The translations under genes and the position numbers were made by a program. The notes under the pieces were generated by a model. It searched no databases. It worked only from the letters and a program-made list of their open reading frames with translations, and was not told the origin of the DNA. Positions 18,914 to 28,120 of a DNA stretch of 64,000 bases are shown piece after piece (position 1 is the first letter of the stretch; each line of letters starts with the position of its first letter). Source of the stretch: an uncultured Clostridia bacterium (GTDB lineage: Bacteria; Bacillota; Clostridia; Christensenellales; Pumilibacteraceae); assembly GCA_947089425.1 (NCBI GenBank), contig CAMUKG010000004.1, positions 86,502 to 150,501 on the forward strand, read 5' to 3'.

Positions 18914-20476
18914 ATGCAAGTGCCCGCAAAAAATTCTCGCGCAAGCGGAATAAATCCCGAACATCCCAATCTTAAAGCGCGCGTGCTTCCGCACAACAAC
19001 GAGGCGGAGCAAGCGGTGCTCGGTTGCGCTCTGCTTGATGCCGACGCGCCCATACATATACTGTCGGAGCTTACCGAAGCCGATTTTTACAGCAAGTCGC
19101 ACGCCAATATTTTCAGGGCTATGACAGAGCTTTCGCGCAGAGACGAGCCTATCGACGTGGTGACGCTTGCCCAACAGCTCGACACTATGGGACTTCTCGA
19201 CGACGTGGGCGGGCTAACATATTTAACCGATTTGAGCAACTGCGTGCCGGGCGCGGCAAACTATAAGCACTATGTGGGGCTTGTGAAAAAGCTTTCGGGC
19301 TTGCGCAAGCTCATAGGCGCGGCGCAAAAAATTACCGACGTGGCGTTTGTGGGCGACCCCGAAAACGACGCGCTCGCTTTTGCCGAACGCGAAATATACG
19401 CGCTAAGCGAAGAAAACGACAGAAGCGCGCTCAGAGAAATTCAGCCGAGCATAGTCGAGGCGATTTCACGCATGGAACTGATGTATCGCGACCCTACGGC
19501 GGGCAAGGGTATTCCCACCGGCTTTAAGGGGCTCGACAATATTTTAAACGGATTTCAACCGTCCGACCTTATTTTGATTGCGGCGCGTCCCGGTCAGGGA
19601 AAAACGAGCATAGGCATGAACTTTATATCGCACGCTGCAATGCACGCTTCGCGAAAGACGGCGGCCGGCAAAGACGCCCCGTATAAATGCGCGGTTTTCA
19701 ACCTCGAAATGCCCGCGATTCAGCTCGCCAAGCGCATGATTTGCAGCGAAGCGCGAGTGGATATGAGCAAAGCAAATTCCGGACGGCTCAGCCCCGAAGA
19801 CTGGAAAGCGATTATCGCGGCAAAATCGAGACTCGACAAAGCGCATATTTATATAGACGATTCTTCGCTTACCACGCCTGTGGAAATTCTGTCGAAGTGC
19901 CGTAGGTTAAAGCGTGAAAAAGGGCTTGACCTCGTTATGATAGACTATTTGCAACTAATGACGAGCGGCGACAGGGTGGAGAGCAGACAGCAAGAAGTGA
20001 GCACGATTACCCGTATGATGAAAATCGCGGCGAAAGAGCTCAACGTGCCCATTTTGCTGTTGAGCCAAATGTCGCGCGATATAGAAAAGAGAACAAGCAA
20101 AAAGCCGCAAATGTCCGACTTGCGCGAATCGGGCGCAATAGAGCAAGACGCCGACATAATAATGTTCATTTACCGCGAATACGACAAAGACGATACCGCA
20201 ATCGACGAAGAAAAGCGCAACAAAGTGGAGCTTATTATTGCCAAGCACCGCAACGGCGAAACGGGTAGCGTCGAACTGAAATGGGACGGACCTTCCGTTC
20301 GCTTCCTCGACGTGGACAAATCGCGCGCGGCAATGGCTCGCGAACAAGATATTCCGCCGGAGCGCGGCGGGGGATTTTCGGGTTTCGACGGTTCCGAACC
20401 GTTTTCGCTTAGCGATAAAACCGCCGAAGAAATTTTGTCCGCTCCCGACGACGGCGACATAAACGATATTTTTTAA
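18914..20476 (+). CDS. dnaB: replicative DNA helicase DnaB
   Basis: Hexameric 5'-3' helicase of the replication fork, 520 aa. The N-terminal domain begins LPHNNEAEQAVLGCALLD near residues 24-42. The RecA-like domain has Walker A AARPGQGKTS near 220, Walker B VMIDYLQLM near 340, the LLSQMSRDIEKR arginine-finger region, and DADIIMFIYRE near 415. The C-terminal 45 residues are a Gly/Pro/Ser-rich tail. GGAGG precedes the ATG. The partner loader and DnaD-like genes lie about 13 kb away on the opposite strand. No intein is present. Confidence 0.96.
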   Translation: MQVPAKNSRASGINPEHPNLKARVLPHNNEAEQAVLGCALLDADAPIHILSELTEADFYSKSHANIFRAMTELSRRDEPIDVVTLAQQLDTMGLLDDVGGLTYLTDLSNCVPGAANYKHYVGLVKKLSGLRKLIGAAQKITDVAFVGDPENDALAFAEREIYALSEENDRSALREIQPSIVEAISRMELMYRDPTAGKGIPTGFKGLDNILNGFQPSDLILIAARPGQGKTSIGMNFISHAAMHASRKTAAGKDAPYKCAVFNLEMPAIQLAKRMICSEARVDMSKANSGRLSPEDWKAIIAAKSRLDKAHIYIDDSSLTTPVEILSKCRRLKREKGLDLVMIDYLQLMTSGDRVESRQQEVSTITRMMKIAAKELNVPILLLSQMSRDIEKRTSKKPQMSDLRESGAIEQDADIIMFIYREYDKDDTAIDEEKRNKVELIIAKHRNGETGSVELKWDGPSVRFLDVDKSRAAMAREQDIPPERGGGFSGFDGSEPFSLSDKTAEEILSAPDDGDINDIF

Positions 20477-20479
20477 CCG

Positions 20480-20507
20480 TTTAAAAGTTTAACGTTTTGT
20501 CTATAAT
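20480..20507 (+). promoter_or_regulatory. probable promoter
   Basis: TTTAAA, 16-bp spacer, TATAAT (20502-20507), just after dnaB and 43 bp before the small gene at 20551. Confidence 0.5.
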
Positions 20508-20550
20508 CTTCGAAGCGTCCGCTTAATTGCGGTGCATCGGAGATTTTTTT

Positions 20551-20898
20551 ATGCGTAGAATAGTTGCCGTGCTCGGAGTGCTAGTGCTACTTTTGGGCGT
20601 TAAATTATACGAAATCGAACCCGCCGATTGCGGATATGCGGGGGAGAAAACGGCTTACGAGGATTCTTTGCGATACGATTTTTGCGGCGATTACGAATGC
20701 GCCATAGAAGCAATAGAAAAACTCGGCGGGAAAATCTTATGGAGCGAAGAACTCGATTGCGGCGTTACGGTGCTTTACGCATACAGTCCGCGAATTTATA
20801 AGAGCGTTAAGCTTTCGGGCGATAGGATAAATATTATGACGGCAATAAACGGCGAACGGGTGAGCATAGGAAGCCCCATGCTCGAAGGAAGTTATTGA
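20551..20898 (+). CDS. small exported/anchored protein, possibly YwmB-like
   Basis: A 115-aa protein with an N-terminal hydrophobic anchor or signal (RRIVAVLGVLVLLLGVKLY) and a roughly 85-residue extracytoplasmic domain with four cysteines. I start at 20551 because GGAG lies 8 nt upstream; a TTG at 20527 in frame is less likely. The motif GGKILWSEELDCGVTVLYAYSP loosely recalls YwmB, which in clostridia lies near spoIID/spoIIQ; the next gene here is SpoIIQ-like. Assignment is tentative because only fragments look similar. Confidence 0.55.
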   Translation: MRRIVAVLGVLVLLLGVKLYEIEPADCGYAGEKTAYEDSLRYDFCGDYECAIEAIEKLGGKILWSEELDCGVTVLYAYSPRIYKSVKLSGDRINIMTAINGERVSIGSPMLEGSY

Positions 20899-21007
20899 AT
20901 TTTTCGCAAAAAATAAAAAAATTTGAATTTGCATGTATAGCGCCTTGTAAGGCGGTCAATAATCAAAGCACAATAACAAAACAAACTTTTTCGGAGGTAA
21001 TGTAAAA

Positions 21008-21625
21008 ATGAAAACGTATAAGACCAACAGAGCGTCGGAAAAGCCCAAAAAGCTCGGCAAAAAGGGCGTTCACGCAATCGCGATTAGCGCGTCGGTAGTG
21101 CTTGTGGCAGTGGCTCTCACGCTGTCGCTCACATTCGGATTGAGAAAAACGGATACGCCTGTAAACGACGGAATTCACACCGATGTTCCGCCCGTAACCA
21201 CTCCGCCGCTCACTTTCAGCGCACCGCTCGGCGAATGCACCGTAACTCACGCTGCGGCGCTCGATAAGCTTGTGTATAACGACACGTTAAAGCAGTGGCG
21301 CGCCCACAAAGGAGTGGACTTCGAAGCCGTTGCGGGAAGCGAAGTGCTTGCGATTGCTCCCGGCACCGTAACCGAAGTGGAAAACACCATTTTGGAAGGA
21401 GTGGTGGTAACCGTTACTCACGCCGAAGGTTATGTGTCGGTTTATAAAGGACTCGACGCGGCTAAGGTAGCGAAAGGCGACGAAATAGAGGCGGGCAAAG
21501 TGCTCGGCACAATAGGCACAATGATGTGCGAACAAAATCAAGGTGCGCATTTGCATCTTGAAATGAAGAAAGACGGCAAATACGTTTCCGCCACAGATTA
21601 TATCGACGTTGAAATAGACAAATAA
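21008..21625 (+). CDS. M23 (LytM) peptidase, SpoIIQ-like
   Basis: A single-pass membrane protein of 205 aa. A basic N terminus is followed by one TM helix (residues 22-45), a Pro/Thr linker, and a LytM domain with an intact zinc site: HKGVDF near 99 and HLHLE near 180. In clostridia, SpoIIQ of this size keeps the catalytic site and works in the forespore-mother cell channel. SpoIIQ identity is inferred from size, topology and nearby bofA; another cell-wall M23 peptidase is possible. GGAGG precedes the ATG, and a strong terminator follows. Confidence 0.75.
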   Translation: MKTYKTNRASEKPKKLGKKGVHAIAISASVVLVAVALTLSLTFGLRKTDTPVNDGIHTDVPPVTTPPLTFSAPLGECTVTHAAALDKLVYNDTLKQWRAHKGVDFEAVAGSEVLAIAPGTVTEVENTILEGVVVTVTHAEGYVSVYKGLDAAKVAKGDEIEAGKVLGTIGTMMCEQNQGAHLHLEMKKDGKYVSATDYIDVEIDK

Positions 21626-21635
21626 AAATAAGTAT

Positions 21636-21670
21636 AAAAATGCGTAACCTTTATACGGTTACGCATTTTT
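21636..21670. terminator. bidirectional terminator
   Basis: AAAAATGCGTAACC / GGTTACGCATTTTT with a 7-nt loop, between the convergent M23 and proS genes. Confidence 0.92.
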
Positions 21671-21698
21671 ATATTTAATCGTTGGCTATCAATAAATT

Positions 21699-23138
21699 TT
21701 AATAAGCCTTGCCCCAATATATTTTGTGCTTTGCTTTTTTGCCGCAACACACGCATTTGTCGCCAACGGGCGTTTGGTCGAACGGCATGTTTCGGCTCGA
21801 CGCTTGGAACTGCTCTTTTATTTTATCTTCGCATTCGCGGTCGCCGCACCACATTGAAAGAGCGAAGTTGCCCGAGTTTACCGCGTCGCCGAGTTCTTGC
21901 ATGGATTGCACCGTTTTAACGTGGGTATTGCGGAACGCAAGCGCGGTTTGATACATATTCTCGTGGATTTCTTTTAGCAGAAGATTTACCGAATCGGCAA
22001 TGTTATAGAGCGGAACGGTGAATTTTTCGCCCGCTTTATCACGGCGCGAGGCGGTTGCCACTCCGCTCTCTATGTCGCGCGGTCCTATTTCCAAACGAAG
22101 GGGTACGCCTTTCATTTCGTATTCGTTGAATTTCCAACCCGGACTGTTGTCGGACGCGTCAACTTTTACGCGAATGCCCGCGCGTTCGAGGTTGGTTTTT
22201 ATTTCGTTCACCTTTTCGAGCACGCCCGCTTTGTGCGCCGCTATGGGAATGAGAACCGTTTGAATAGGTGCGGCGTAGGGCGGGAGTTTTAAACCGCGTT
22301 CGTCGCCGTGCGCCATAATAACCGCGCCGATGAGTCGGGTGGAAACGCCCCAACTCGATTGATACGGATATTTATGCGTTCCGTCTTTGTCGAGGAAGCG
22401 AATATCGAATGCTTTCGCAAAGTTTTGCCCCAAATAGTGAGAAGTTCCCGATTGCAAGCTTTTGCCGTCGAGCATCATTGCTTCTATGGAATAGGTGGCG
22501 TCGGCGCCCGCGAATTTTTCTTTTTCGCTTTTTTTGCCCGTGAACATCGGAATTGCGAGCACGTTGCGCGAAAATTCTTCGTACACTCCGAGCATTTTAA
22601 GCGTTTCGTCTTCCGCTTCTTCGCGCGTGGCATGAACGGTGTGCCCCTCTTGCCACAAAAATTCGCTTGTACGCAAGAAAGGACGGGTGGTTTTTTCCCA
22701 CCTGACAACATTTGCCCACTGATTGACGAGCACAGGCAAATCGCGATACGACTGCACCCATTTTGAATACATGTGCCCTATAATAGTTTCGCTTGTGGGG
22801 CGCACAACGAGCTTTTCGGGAAGTTCTGTGTCGCCCACGTGAGTTACGAGAGCCACTTCGGGAGCAAAACCCTCCACGTGCTCCGCTTCTTTCGTTAAAA
22901 AGCTGTACGGAATAAGCATGGGGAAATAGGCGTTTTCGTGCCCCGTAGCTTTAAAGCGCATATCGAGCTCGCGCTGAATGTTTTCCCACAGAGCGTAGCC
23001 ATACGGCTTAATCACCATAGTGCCTTTCACCGGTCCGTAGTCAACAAGTCCGGTCTTTAAAACAACGTCGGTATACCATTGAGGAAAATCGGCGTTTATA
23101 TCGGCTATGTCTTTCACAAATTCGTTTGCCTTTGCCAT
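21699..23138 (-). CDS. proS: prolyl-tRNA synthetase, short eukaryote/archaeal-like type
   Basis: Class II synthetase charging tRNA-Pro. At 479 aa it lacks the 180-residue editing insertion of the long bacterial form. Motif 2 region VRWEKTTRPFLRTSEFLWQE is near 145-165, with motif 3 around 260-275 (SWGVSTRLIGAVIMAHGDE). The C-terminal zinc-binding tail contains CGDRECEDKI and ends CVCCGKKAKHKIYWGKAY, typical of this subclass. The start has GGAGCAAGCGC upstream and a good promoter. Confidence 0.95.
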   Translation of the reverse strand: MAKANEFVKDIADINADFPQWYTDVVLKTGLVDYGPVKGTMVIKPYGYALWENIQRELDMRFKATGHENAYFPMLIPYSFLTKEAEHVEGFAPEVALVTHVGDTELPEKLVVRPTSETIIGHMYSKWVQSYRDLPVLVNQWANVVRWEKTTRPFLRTSEFLWQEGHTVHATREEAEDETLKMLGVYEEFSRNVLAIPMFTGKKSEKEKFAGADATYSIEAMMLDGKSLQSGTSHYLGQNFAKAFDIRFLDKDGTHKYPYQSSWGVSTRLIGAVIMAHGDERGLKLPPYAAPIQTVLIPIAAHKAGVLEKVNEIKTNLERAGIRVKVDASDNSPGWKFNEYEMKGVPLRLEIGPRDIESGVATASRRDKAGEKFTVPLYNIADSVNLLLKEIHENMYQTALAFRNTHVKTVQSMQELGDAVNSGNFALSMWCGDRECEDKIKEQFQASSRNMPFDQTPVGDKCVCCGKKAKHKIYWGKAY

Positions 23139-23177
23139 GCGCTTGCTCCTTTTGCTTACAAAAATCTTTCACTCTCA

Positions 23178-23207
23178 ATTATACCCAAAAATCCGCTCGG
23201 TTGTCAA
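23178..23207 (-). promoter_or_regulatory. sigma-A promoter for proS
   Basis: Minus strand: TTGACA (23207-23202), 18-bp spacer, TATAAT (23183-23178). Confidence 0.8.
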
Positions 23208-23265
23208 GCGGCTTGAAAACGAATGCGAATAATAATGGGAGAGAAATAATAGCGAAAACGCTTCT

Positions 23266-23517
23266 TTATAAGAAAAGAGTAATCACTATGATAAGCGCGG
23301 CGCCGGGTAGCCCGAGTATGCCCGTTATTAGCGCGCTTAGCGGGTTGAGCGGCAGATTGAGGGGAGTTAACGCCGACAGCGCCACAAGCAAAAAAGCGCC
23401 CGCAACGGTATTGAACAACAGCCGCAAAATGCCTTTCGTTTTGAGAGAAAACAGCCAGCCGCAAAACACCACGATAAGCGCGCCTATAAAATACGACAAT
23501 AAAGTTTCGTACCACAT
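23266..23517 (-). CDS. bofA: BofA-family pro-sigma-K processing inhibitor
   Basis: An 83-aa membrane protein with two or three hydrophobic helices. The pattern LLFNTVAGAFLLVALSAL...LNPLSALITGILGLPGAALI matches the BofA core (FN...GG..LL...N...I.LN....G..G.PG). BofA sits in the outer forespore membrane and restrains the SpoIVFB protease until sigma-K is needed. Its presence suggests a sporulation-competent or formerly sporulating lineage. I use the ATG at 23517 from homolog length; SD is weak, and a longer frame to 23619 lacks support. Confidence 0.75.
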   Translation of the reverse strand: MWYETLLSYFIGALIVVFCGWLFSLKTKGILRLLFNTVAGAFLLVALSALTPLNLPLNPLSALITGILGLPGAALIIVITLFL

Positions 23518-23644
23518 GTTGTATGTGTATGCCGCGCCTTGCGTATATATTCGGGCATGTCCCGTTTTTCGCAATTCGCGGGGCGCGAGAAAAAAAGCGA
23601 ATTTTGCGCGGAGAAACAATTCCCGACGAAAGCCTTTGCGCCGC

Positions 23645-23674
23645 TTGACGGCGGACGCAAAAAAGTGGTATTAT
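23645..23674 (+). promoter_or_regulatory. sigma-A promoter and leader hairpin for metK
   Basis: TTGACG, 18-bp spacer, TATTAT (23669-23674). A small GCGGGC/GCCCGC hairpin follows at 23685-23702 in the leader. It is too short to be a known SAM riboswitch. Confidence 0.65.
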
Positions 23675-23731
23675 ATATTGAGCGCGGGCTTAAACGCCCG
23701 CTGAAAAAAATTGCCGTAGGAGATTTTTGCT

Positions 23732-24925
23732 ATGGAAACCAAACTCAGGCTTTTTTCGTCTGAAAGCGTAACCGAAGGTCACCCCGACAAGGTGTGCGAC
23801 CTAATTGCCGACACCATTTTGGACAAGGCTCTCGAACAAGACCCTTTCAGCCGCATTGCGTGCGAAGTGTGTTGCACTACGGGGCTTGTCATGGTGCTCG
23901 GAGAGTTCACCACCGACGGCTACATAGATATTCCCGCAGTGGTGCGCCAAACCGTTTCGGATATAGGTTACACCAACGCCGAATTCGGTTTCGACAGCAA
24001 GACTTGCGCGGTAGTCACGAGCATTAACGAGCAGAGCGCCGACATATCGGCGGGAGTGAGCGAAGCGCTCGAAAAACGCCGCGCGTCAAACGACCCCGCC
24101 GACGCGGTGGGAGCGGGCGACCAAGGCATGATGTTCGGCTACGCCACCAACGAGACCGAAGAGTTTATGCCGCTACCCATAACGCTTGCGCATAAGCTCA
24201 CCAAAGCGCTTAGCGAGGCGCGTAAGAGCGGACTTTTGCCGTATCTTCGCCCCGACGGAAAGGCGCAAGTTACGGTGGCTTACGACGGCAACAAGCCGCT
24301 TTATGTAGACACGGTTGTTTTAAGCACACAGCATTCGCCGAACGTTGAACACGACGTTTTGGAAGACGACGTAATCGAAAAGATTATAAAGCCCACGCTC
24401 GGCGGCAAATACGTTAACGAAAAAACAAAATACTACATTAACCCTACCGGCAGATTCGTTATAGGCGGACCTGCGGGTGACAGCGGCGTAACGGGCAGAA
24501 AAATAATCGTTGATACCTACGGCGGAATGTGCCCTCACGGCGGCGGCGCTTTTTCGGGCAAAGACCCCACGAAAGTGGACCGTAGCGCGTGCTATTACGC
24601 TCGCTATGTGTGCAAAAACATGGTTGCGGCGGGAGCCGCCGAGCGCATGGAACTTCAAGTGGCTTACGCAATCGGCAAAGCTCGCCCCGTAAGTCTCAAT
24701 ATTAACACGTTCGGCACGTCGCCGTATTCCGACGCCGAGCTTTTGGAAATTATAGACGATACGTTCGATTTCCGTCCGCTCAGCATAATAGAAAACCTCG
24801 ATTTGCGCAAGCCTATTTACCGCTTTACCACAATAGGCGGACATTTCGGAAAGCAAGACATGACGTGGGAAAAAACGGATAAGGCGGATAAAATCCGCGC
24901 CCGCTTGAAAGAACTTTCGAAATGA
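23732..24925 (+). CDS. metK: S-adenosylmethionine synthase
   Basis: Makes S-adenosylmethionine from methionine and ATP; a cytoplasmic tetramer. The 397-aa length is standard. Signature segments are [17 protein letters not shown] near 12-28, [16 protein letters not shown] near 127-142, and [17 protein letters not shown] near 270-286. The ATG has TAGGAGA upstream. The recD2 start codon overlaps its stop (ATGA), so the two are translationally coupled at the head of a long plus-strand gene run. Confidence 0.97.
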   Translation: METKLRLFSSESVTEGHPDKVCDLIADTILDKALEQDPFSRIACEVCCTTGLVMVLGEFTTDGYIDIPAVVRQTVSDIGYTNAEFGFDSKTCAVVTSINEQSADISAGVSEALEKRRASNDPADAVGAGDQGMMFGYATNETEEFMPLPITLAHKLTKALSEARKSGLLPYLRPDGKAQVTVAYDGNKPLYVDTVVLSTQHSPNVEHDVLEDDVIEKIIKPTLGGKYVNEKTKYYINPTGRFVIGGPAGDSGVTGRKIIVDTYGGMCPHGGGAFSGKDPTKVDRSACYYARYVCKNMVAAGAAERMELQVAYAIGKARPVSLNINTFGTSPYSDAELLEIIDDTFDFRPLSIIENLDLRKPIYRFTTIGGHFGKQDMTWEKTDKADKIRARLKELSK

Positions 24926-27159
24926 CGGTAAGCGGCGGAATAGACGAAATAAGATTCCGCAACGAGGAAAACGGCTACACGATTTTGGTGCTCGACTGCG
25001 AGGGCGAACCTCTTGTGTGCGTCGGAACTTTTCCTCCCGTGTCCGAAGGCGAATACGTTGCGCTCGAGGGCGATTTTATCGTACACCCCAAATTCGGGAA
25101 ACAGTTTAAAGCGAGTTCGGTGCATTCTTCCGAGCCCGACACTCTCGACGGAATCGTGCGCTATTTGGGAAGCGGATTGATTCGCGGCATAGGTCCCAAA
25201 ACCGCTCTCGCCATAGTGGAAAGGTTCGGCGCGAACACGTTTAACGTTATAACGAAAAATCCGTCGCTTCTTGCGAGAGTTAAAGGAATAAGCAAAGCGA
25301 AAGCTTCCGAAATTGCCGCCGAGTATTCAAAAATAGAAAACATGCGTAGCGTAATGGTTTTTTTGCAGGGACACGGTATTCCGCTCGGCACGTCTCTCAA
25401 AATATTCAAACGTTACGGAAACGACACCGTTAAAACGCTTTCGAACAATCCGTATTGCCTTGTGGAAGACGTTGACGGCATAGGGTTTATAACGGCGGAT
25501 AAAATCGCAGCAAAACTCGGGGTGTTGCCAAACAGCGAATACCGTTTGCGCGCGGGAATTCTTTACACATTGAAAGAGGCTGCGGAAAAATCGGGCAACA
25601 CTTATTTGCCGCAAGAAGAACTGTGCGAGGCTGCGGCGAAGCTACTCGGCGCCGACCTCGACATTGTGGAAAACGTGCTCGAAAGTTTAATAATATCGAG
25701 AGCGGTGAAAACGGTGGAAACCGAAGAGCGCGGCAAGGGAGTTATGCTGTTTCAGGTGTATCGCGCCGAGCACGGGGCGGCATATAAATTTGTGGAGCTC
25801 TTTAATTCCGCCGACATGACGGAGCGCGATTGTTCGGAAGATATAGCCGAGTTCGAGCGAAGCGAAAGCATAACGCTTCATCCCGTTCAGCGTAAAGCCG
25901 TCGAACTTGCTACGGGCGGAAGCGTGACGGTAATTACGGGCGGACCTGGCACCGGAAAAACCACGATAGTAAAATGTATTTTGTCGGTGCTCGACAAGCG
26001 CGGAATAAAAACCGCTTTAATGGCGCCTACGGGACGCGCGGCTAAACGCATGAGCGAAAGTTGCGAGCGAGAGGCAAGCACCATTCACCGCGCTTTAATG
26101 CTCGGGCGCGACGGCGAGGGCGCGGAAGAACCGCTCGCGGCGGGCGCGGTAATCGTCGACGAGTTTTCTATGGTGGACGTGTACTTATTTCACACGCTTT
26201 TAAAAAGGTTGCCGAGCGGCGTTAAGCTCATTTTGGTTGGCGATTCCGACCAACTTCCGAGCGTGGGTGCGGGAAACGTTTTAAAAGATATCATCGCGTC
26301 GAAAGTTGTGCCCGTAGTGAGATTGGAGCGTATTTACCGACAAAGCGGCGAAAGCTTGATTGTGGAAAACGCGCACAGGGTGAACGGCGGGGAAATGCCT
26401 TTGCTCGACGTGCGCGACGGAGACTTTTTCTTTTGCGCGGCAAAGTCCGCCGAAGAAATCGCCGAAGTAACGGTGGGGCTTGCCGCCGAGAGAATCCCCA
26501 AGTTTTTGGGAGTGGAGCCTTACAAAGTGCAAGTGCTGTGTCCTCTCAAAAGCGGCGCGGCGGGTTCGGTGAACTTAAACAAAAAGTTGCAGGAAAAGCT
26601 TAGGAAAGAGGGCGGCAAATTTATAGACTCCGAAGAATATCGCTATATAGAGGGCGACAAGGTTATGCACATAGCCAACAACTATAACCTCGAATGGCGC
26701 AAACTTACAGGCGGCATAGCGGAGAGCGGCGAGGGCGTTTTTAACGGCGATTTGGGCGTTATAACCGAAATAAGAACGGGAAGCGGCGAGATAGACGTGC
26801 GCTTCGAAGACGGACGGCTCGCCACCTACACGCCCGAAGTGCGAAGTCAGCTTGTGCCCGCCTATGCGATTACTGTGCACAAGAGTCAGGGGAGCGAATT
26901 CGACGCCGCAATTATTCCCGTGTACGGCGGCAATCCGATGATTATGACGCGCAATCTTTTATACACCGCCATTACGCGGGCAAAGCGAGCGGCTGTGCTC
27001 GTGGGCGATAAATACACTGTAAAGCGCATGGTTGAAAACGATTACATCGCTTTGCGTTACAGTATGCTCGAACGCTTTTTGGCGGAGGCGGACGCGAGCG
27101 AAACTTTGCTGTTCGGAAAGCTTAATGCAAAGGAGAGGAACGGTGCGAAAATACAATAA
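24922..27159 (+). CDS. recD2: RecD2-type SF1B helicase
   Basis: DNA helicase (745 aa) of the RecBC-independent RecD2 class, implicated in DNA damage tolerance. Residues 1-190 hold the OB-like N domain and tandem helix-hairpin-helix motifs ([35 protein letters not shown]). Helicase motif I is [11 protein letters not shown] near 335; motif II is IVDEFSMVD near 410, followed by [15 protein letters not shown] near 435. The C-terminal SH3/UvrD_C region has [12 protein letters not shown] near 652 (here AITVHKSQG). It overlaps metK by 4 bp and the next gene by 17 bp. Confidence 0.93.
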   Translation: MTVSGGIDEIRFRNEENGYTILVLDCEGEPLVCVGTFPPVSEGEYVALEGDFIVHPKFGKQFKASSVHSSEPDTLDGIVRYLGSGLIRGIGPKTALAIVERFGANTFNVITKNPSLLARVKGISKAKASEIAAEYSKIENMRSVMVFLQGHGIPLGTSLKIFKRYGNDTVKTLSNNPYCLVEDVDGIGFITADKIAAKLGVLPNSEYRLRAGILYTLKEAAEKSGNTYLPQEELCEAAAKLLGADLDIVENVLESLIISRAVKTVETEERGKGVMLFQVYRAEHGAAYKFVELFNSADMTERDCSEDIAEFERSESITLHPVQRKAVELATGGSVTVITGGPGTGKTTIVKCILSVLDKRGIKTALMAPTGRAAKRMSESCEREASTIHRALMLGRDGEGAEEPLAAGAVIVDEFSMVDVYLFHTLLKRLPSGVKLILVGDSDQLPSVGAGNVLKDIIASKVVPVVRLERIYRQSGESLIVENAHRVNGGEMPLLDVRDGDFFFCAAKSAEEIAEVTVGLAAERIPKFLGVEPYKVQVLCPLKSGAAGSVNLNKKLQEKLRKEGGKFIDSEEYRYIEGDKVMHIANNYNLEWRKLTGGIAESGEGVFNGDLGVITEIRTGSGEIDVRFEDGRLATYTPEVRSQLVPAYAITVHKSQGSEFDAAIIPVYGGNPMIMTRNLLYTAITRAKRAAVLVGDKYTVKRMVENDYIALRYSMLERFLAEADASETLLFGKLNAKERNGAKIQ

Positions 27160-28054
27160 AAACGTTTTGACGGTTTTGCGCGTGGTTCTGTTTTTGGCGG
27201 GAGCGGCGCTCGGATTTTTCGCAATGCGGCAAATAGGGCTTGCGTATCCCGATTCGGCGCTCGAAAAATACATATATGTTTATTGCGCGGCAACGGGCGT
27301 TGTACTCGGGTTGGTGCTCATGTTTTCGGCTGGCTCGGTTTTGTGGCTCGGAGCCTCGCTTATCGACGGAATTAAAAGTTTGTTGCGCGGAGCTAAACCG
27401 AGCAATATCGTTTGCGTGCTCGTGTGCATTACGCTCGGCGTTGTGCTCACGTGGCTTTTCGATTTTTTGGTGTCGTTAGTCTTGGAGCTCATAGAATTGC
27501 GCATAATACTCGACGTGGTGTTCGCGTTCGTTTCGATAAGTTTGCTGTCGGTAGGTGCGTTTAAAATAATTCCCGCGCAAAAGGTAAACGAGAGGCACGC
27601 AAAAAATGCGCTCGACGATTTTAAAAGCGGTTACGTTTTAACGGCGTCGGCGCTGTGTTGCGACGGCATAGACATGTTTTGCGGCGAATGGCTTATTATG
27701 CCGCTCACGGTGCTCGATTGCACAGTCGGCGAGCTTATAGGACGAGGTGTGGCGGGCGAAAAAGCGCTTGCGGCTTACCGCAGACTTTTGGATAAAGGTC
27801 GGGTTGTTACCGTTTCGGCGTCAAACAAAACGTCGGAGCGAGAAGCGATTTTCGCATACGCCCGCGAACACCGTTGTCGCGTTATTGCGGCAACAGCGTG
27901 CGAGTTCGGCGACGCGGAAGGAGTTCCCGTACTCGGTTTTACAACGCTCTGCGACATCGAAGATTTTTCGAACGCGCGCGTGTTTACAGAAAAAGAATGC
28001 GCGGCATCCGAAACCGAAACGAGTTCCTATGCCCAAGCGATTGACGAAACGTGA
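27143..28054 (+). CDS. membrane protein with degenerate YacL-like PIN domain
   Basis: A 303-aa protein starting at GTG 27143 inside recD2, with AAGGAGAGG upstream. Four hydrophobic helices (about 8-28, 40-70, 85-110, 118-145) precede a cytoplasmic domain that aligns by eye with the PIN nuclease domain of YacL: GEWLIMPLTVLDCTVGELI, a central helix, then CRVIAATACEFGDAEGVPVLGFTTL. The usual catalytic Asp of the first strand (VLDTS) is replaced (VLTAS), and the later VVTND is ATAC. If the alignment is right, the nuclease site is lost. No TRAM domain is present at the C terminus. Confidence 0.6.
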   Translation: MRKYNKNVLTVLRVVLFLAGAALGFFAMRQIGLAYPDSALEKYIYVYCAATGVVLGLVLMFSAGSVLWLGASLIDGIKSLLRGAKPSNIVCVLVCITLGVVLTWLFDFLVSLVLELIELRIILDVVFAFVSISLLSVGAFKIIPAQKVNERHAKNALDDFKSGYVLTASALCCDGIDMFCGEWLIMPLTVLDCTVGELIGRGVAGEKALAAYRRLLDKGRVVTVSASNKTSEREAIFAYAREHRCRVIAATACEFGDAEGVPVLGFTTLCDIEDFSNARVFTEKECAASETETSSYAQAIDET

Positions 28055-28120
28055 AAAAGGGTATAAAATATATAAGCGTGTAGGTGTGCGCTATAATGCG
28101 CGGCACGATAAAAGGGCGGT

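Noticed and set aside
23675..23731. SAM riboswitch before metK
   Set aside because: The leader is only about 50 nt and has one short hairpin, too small for known SAM classes.
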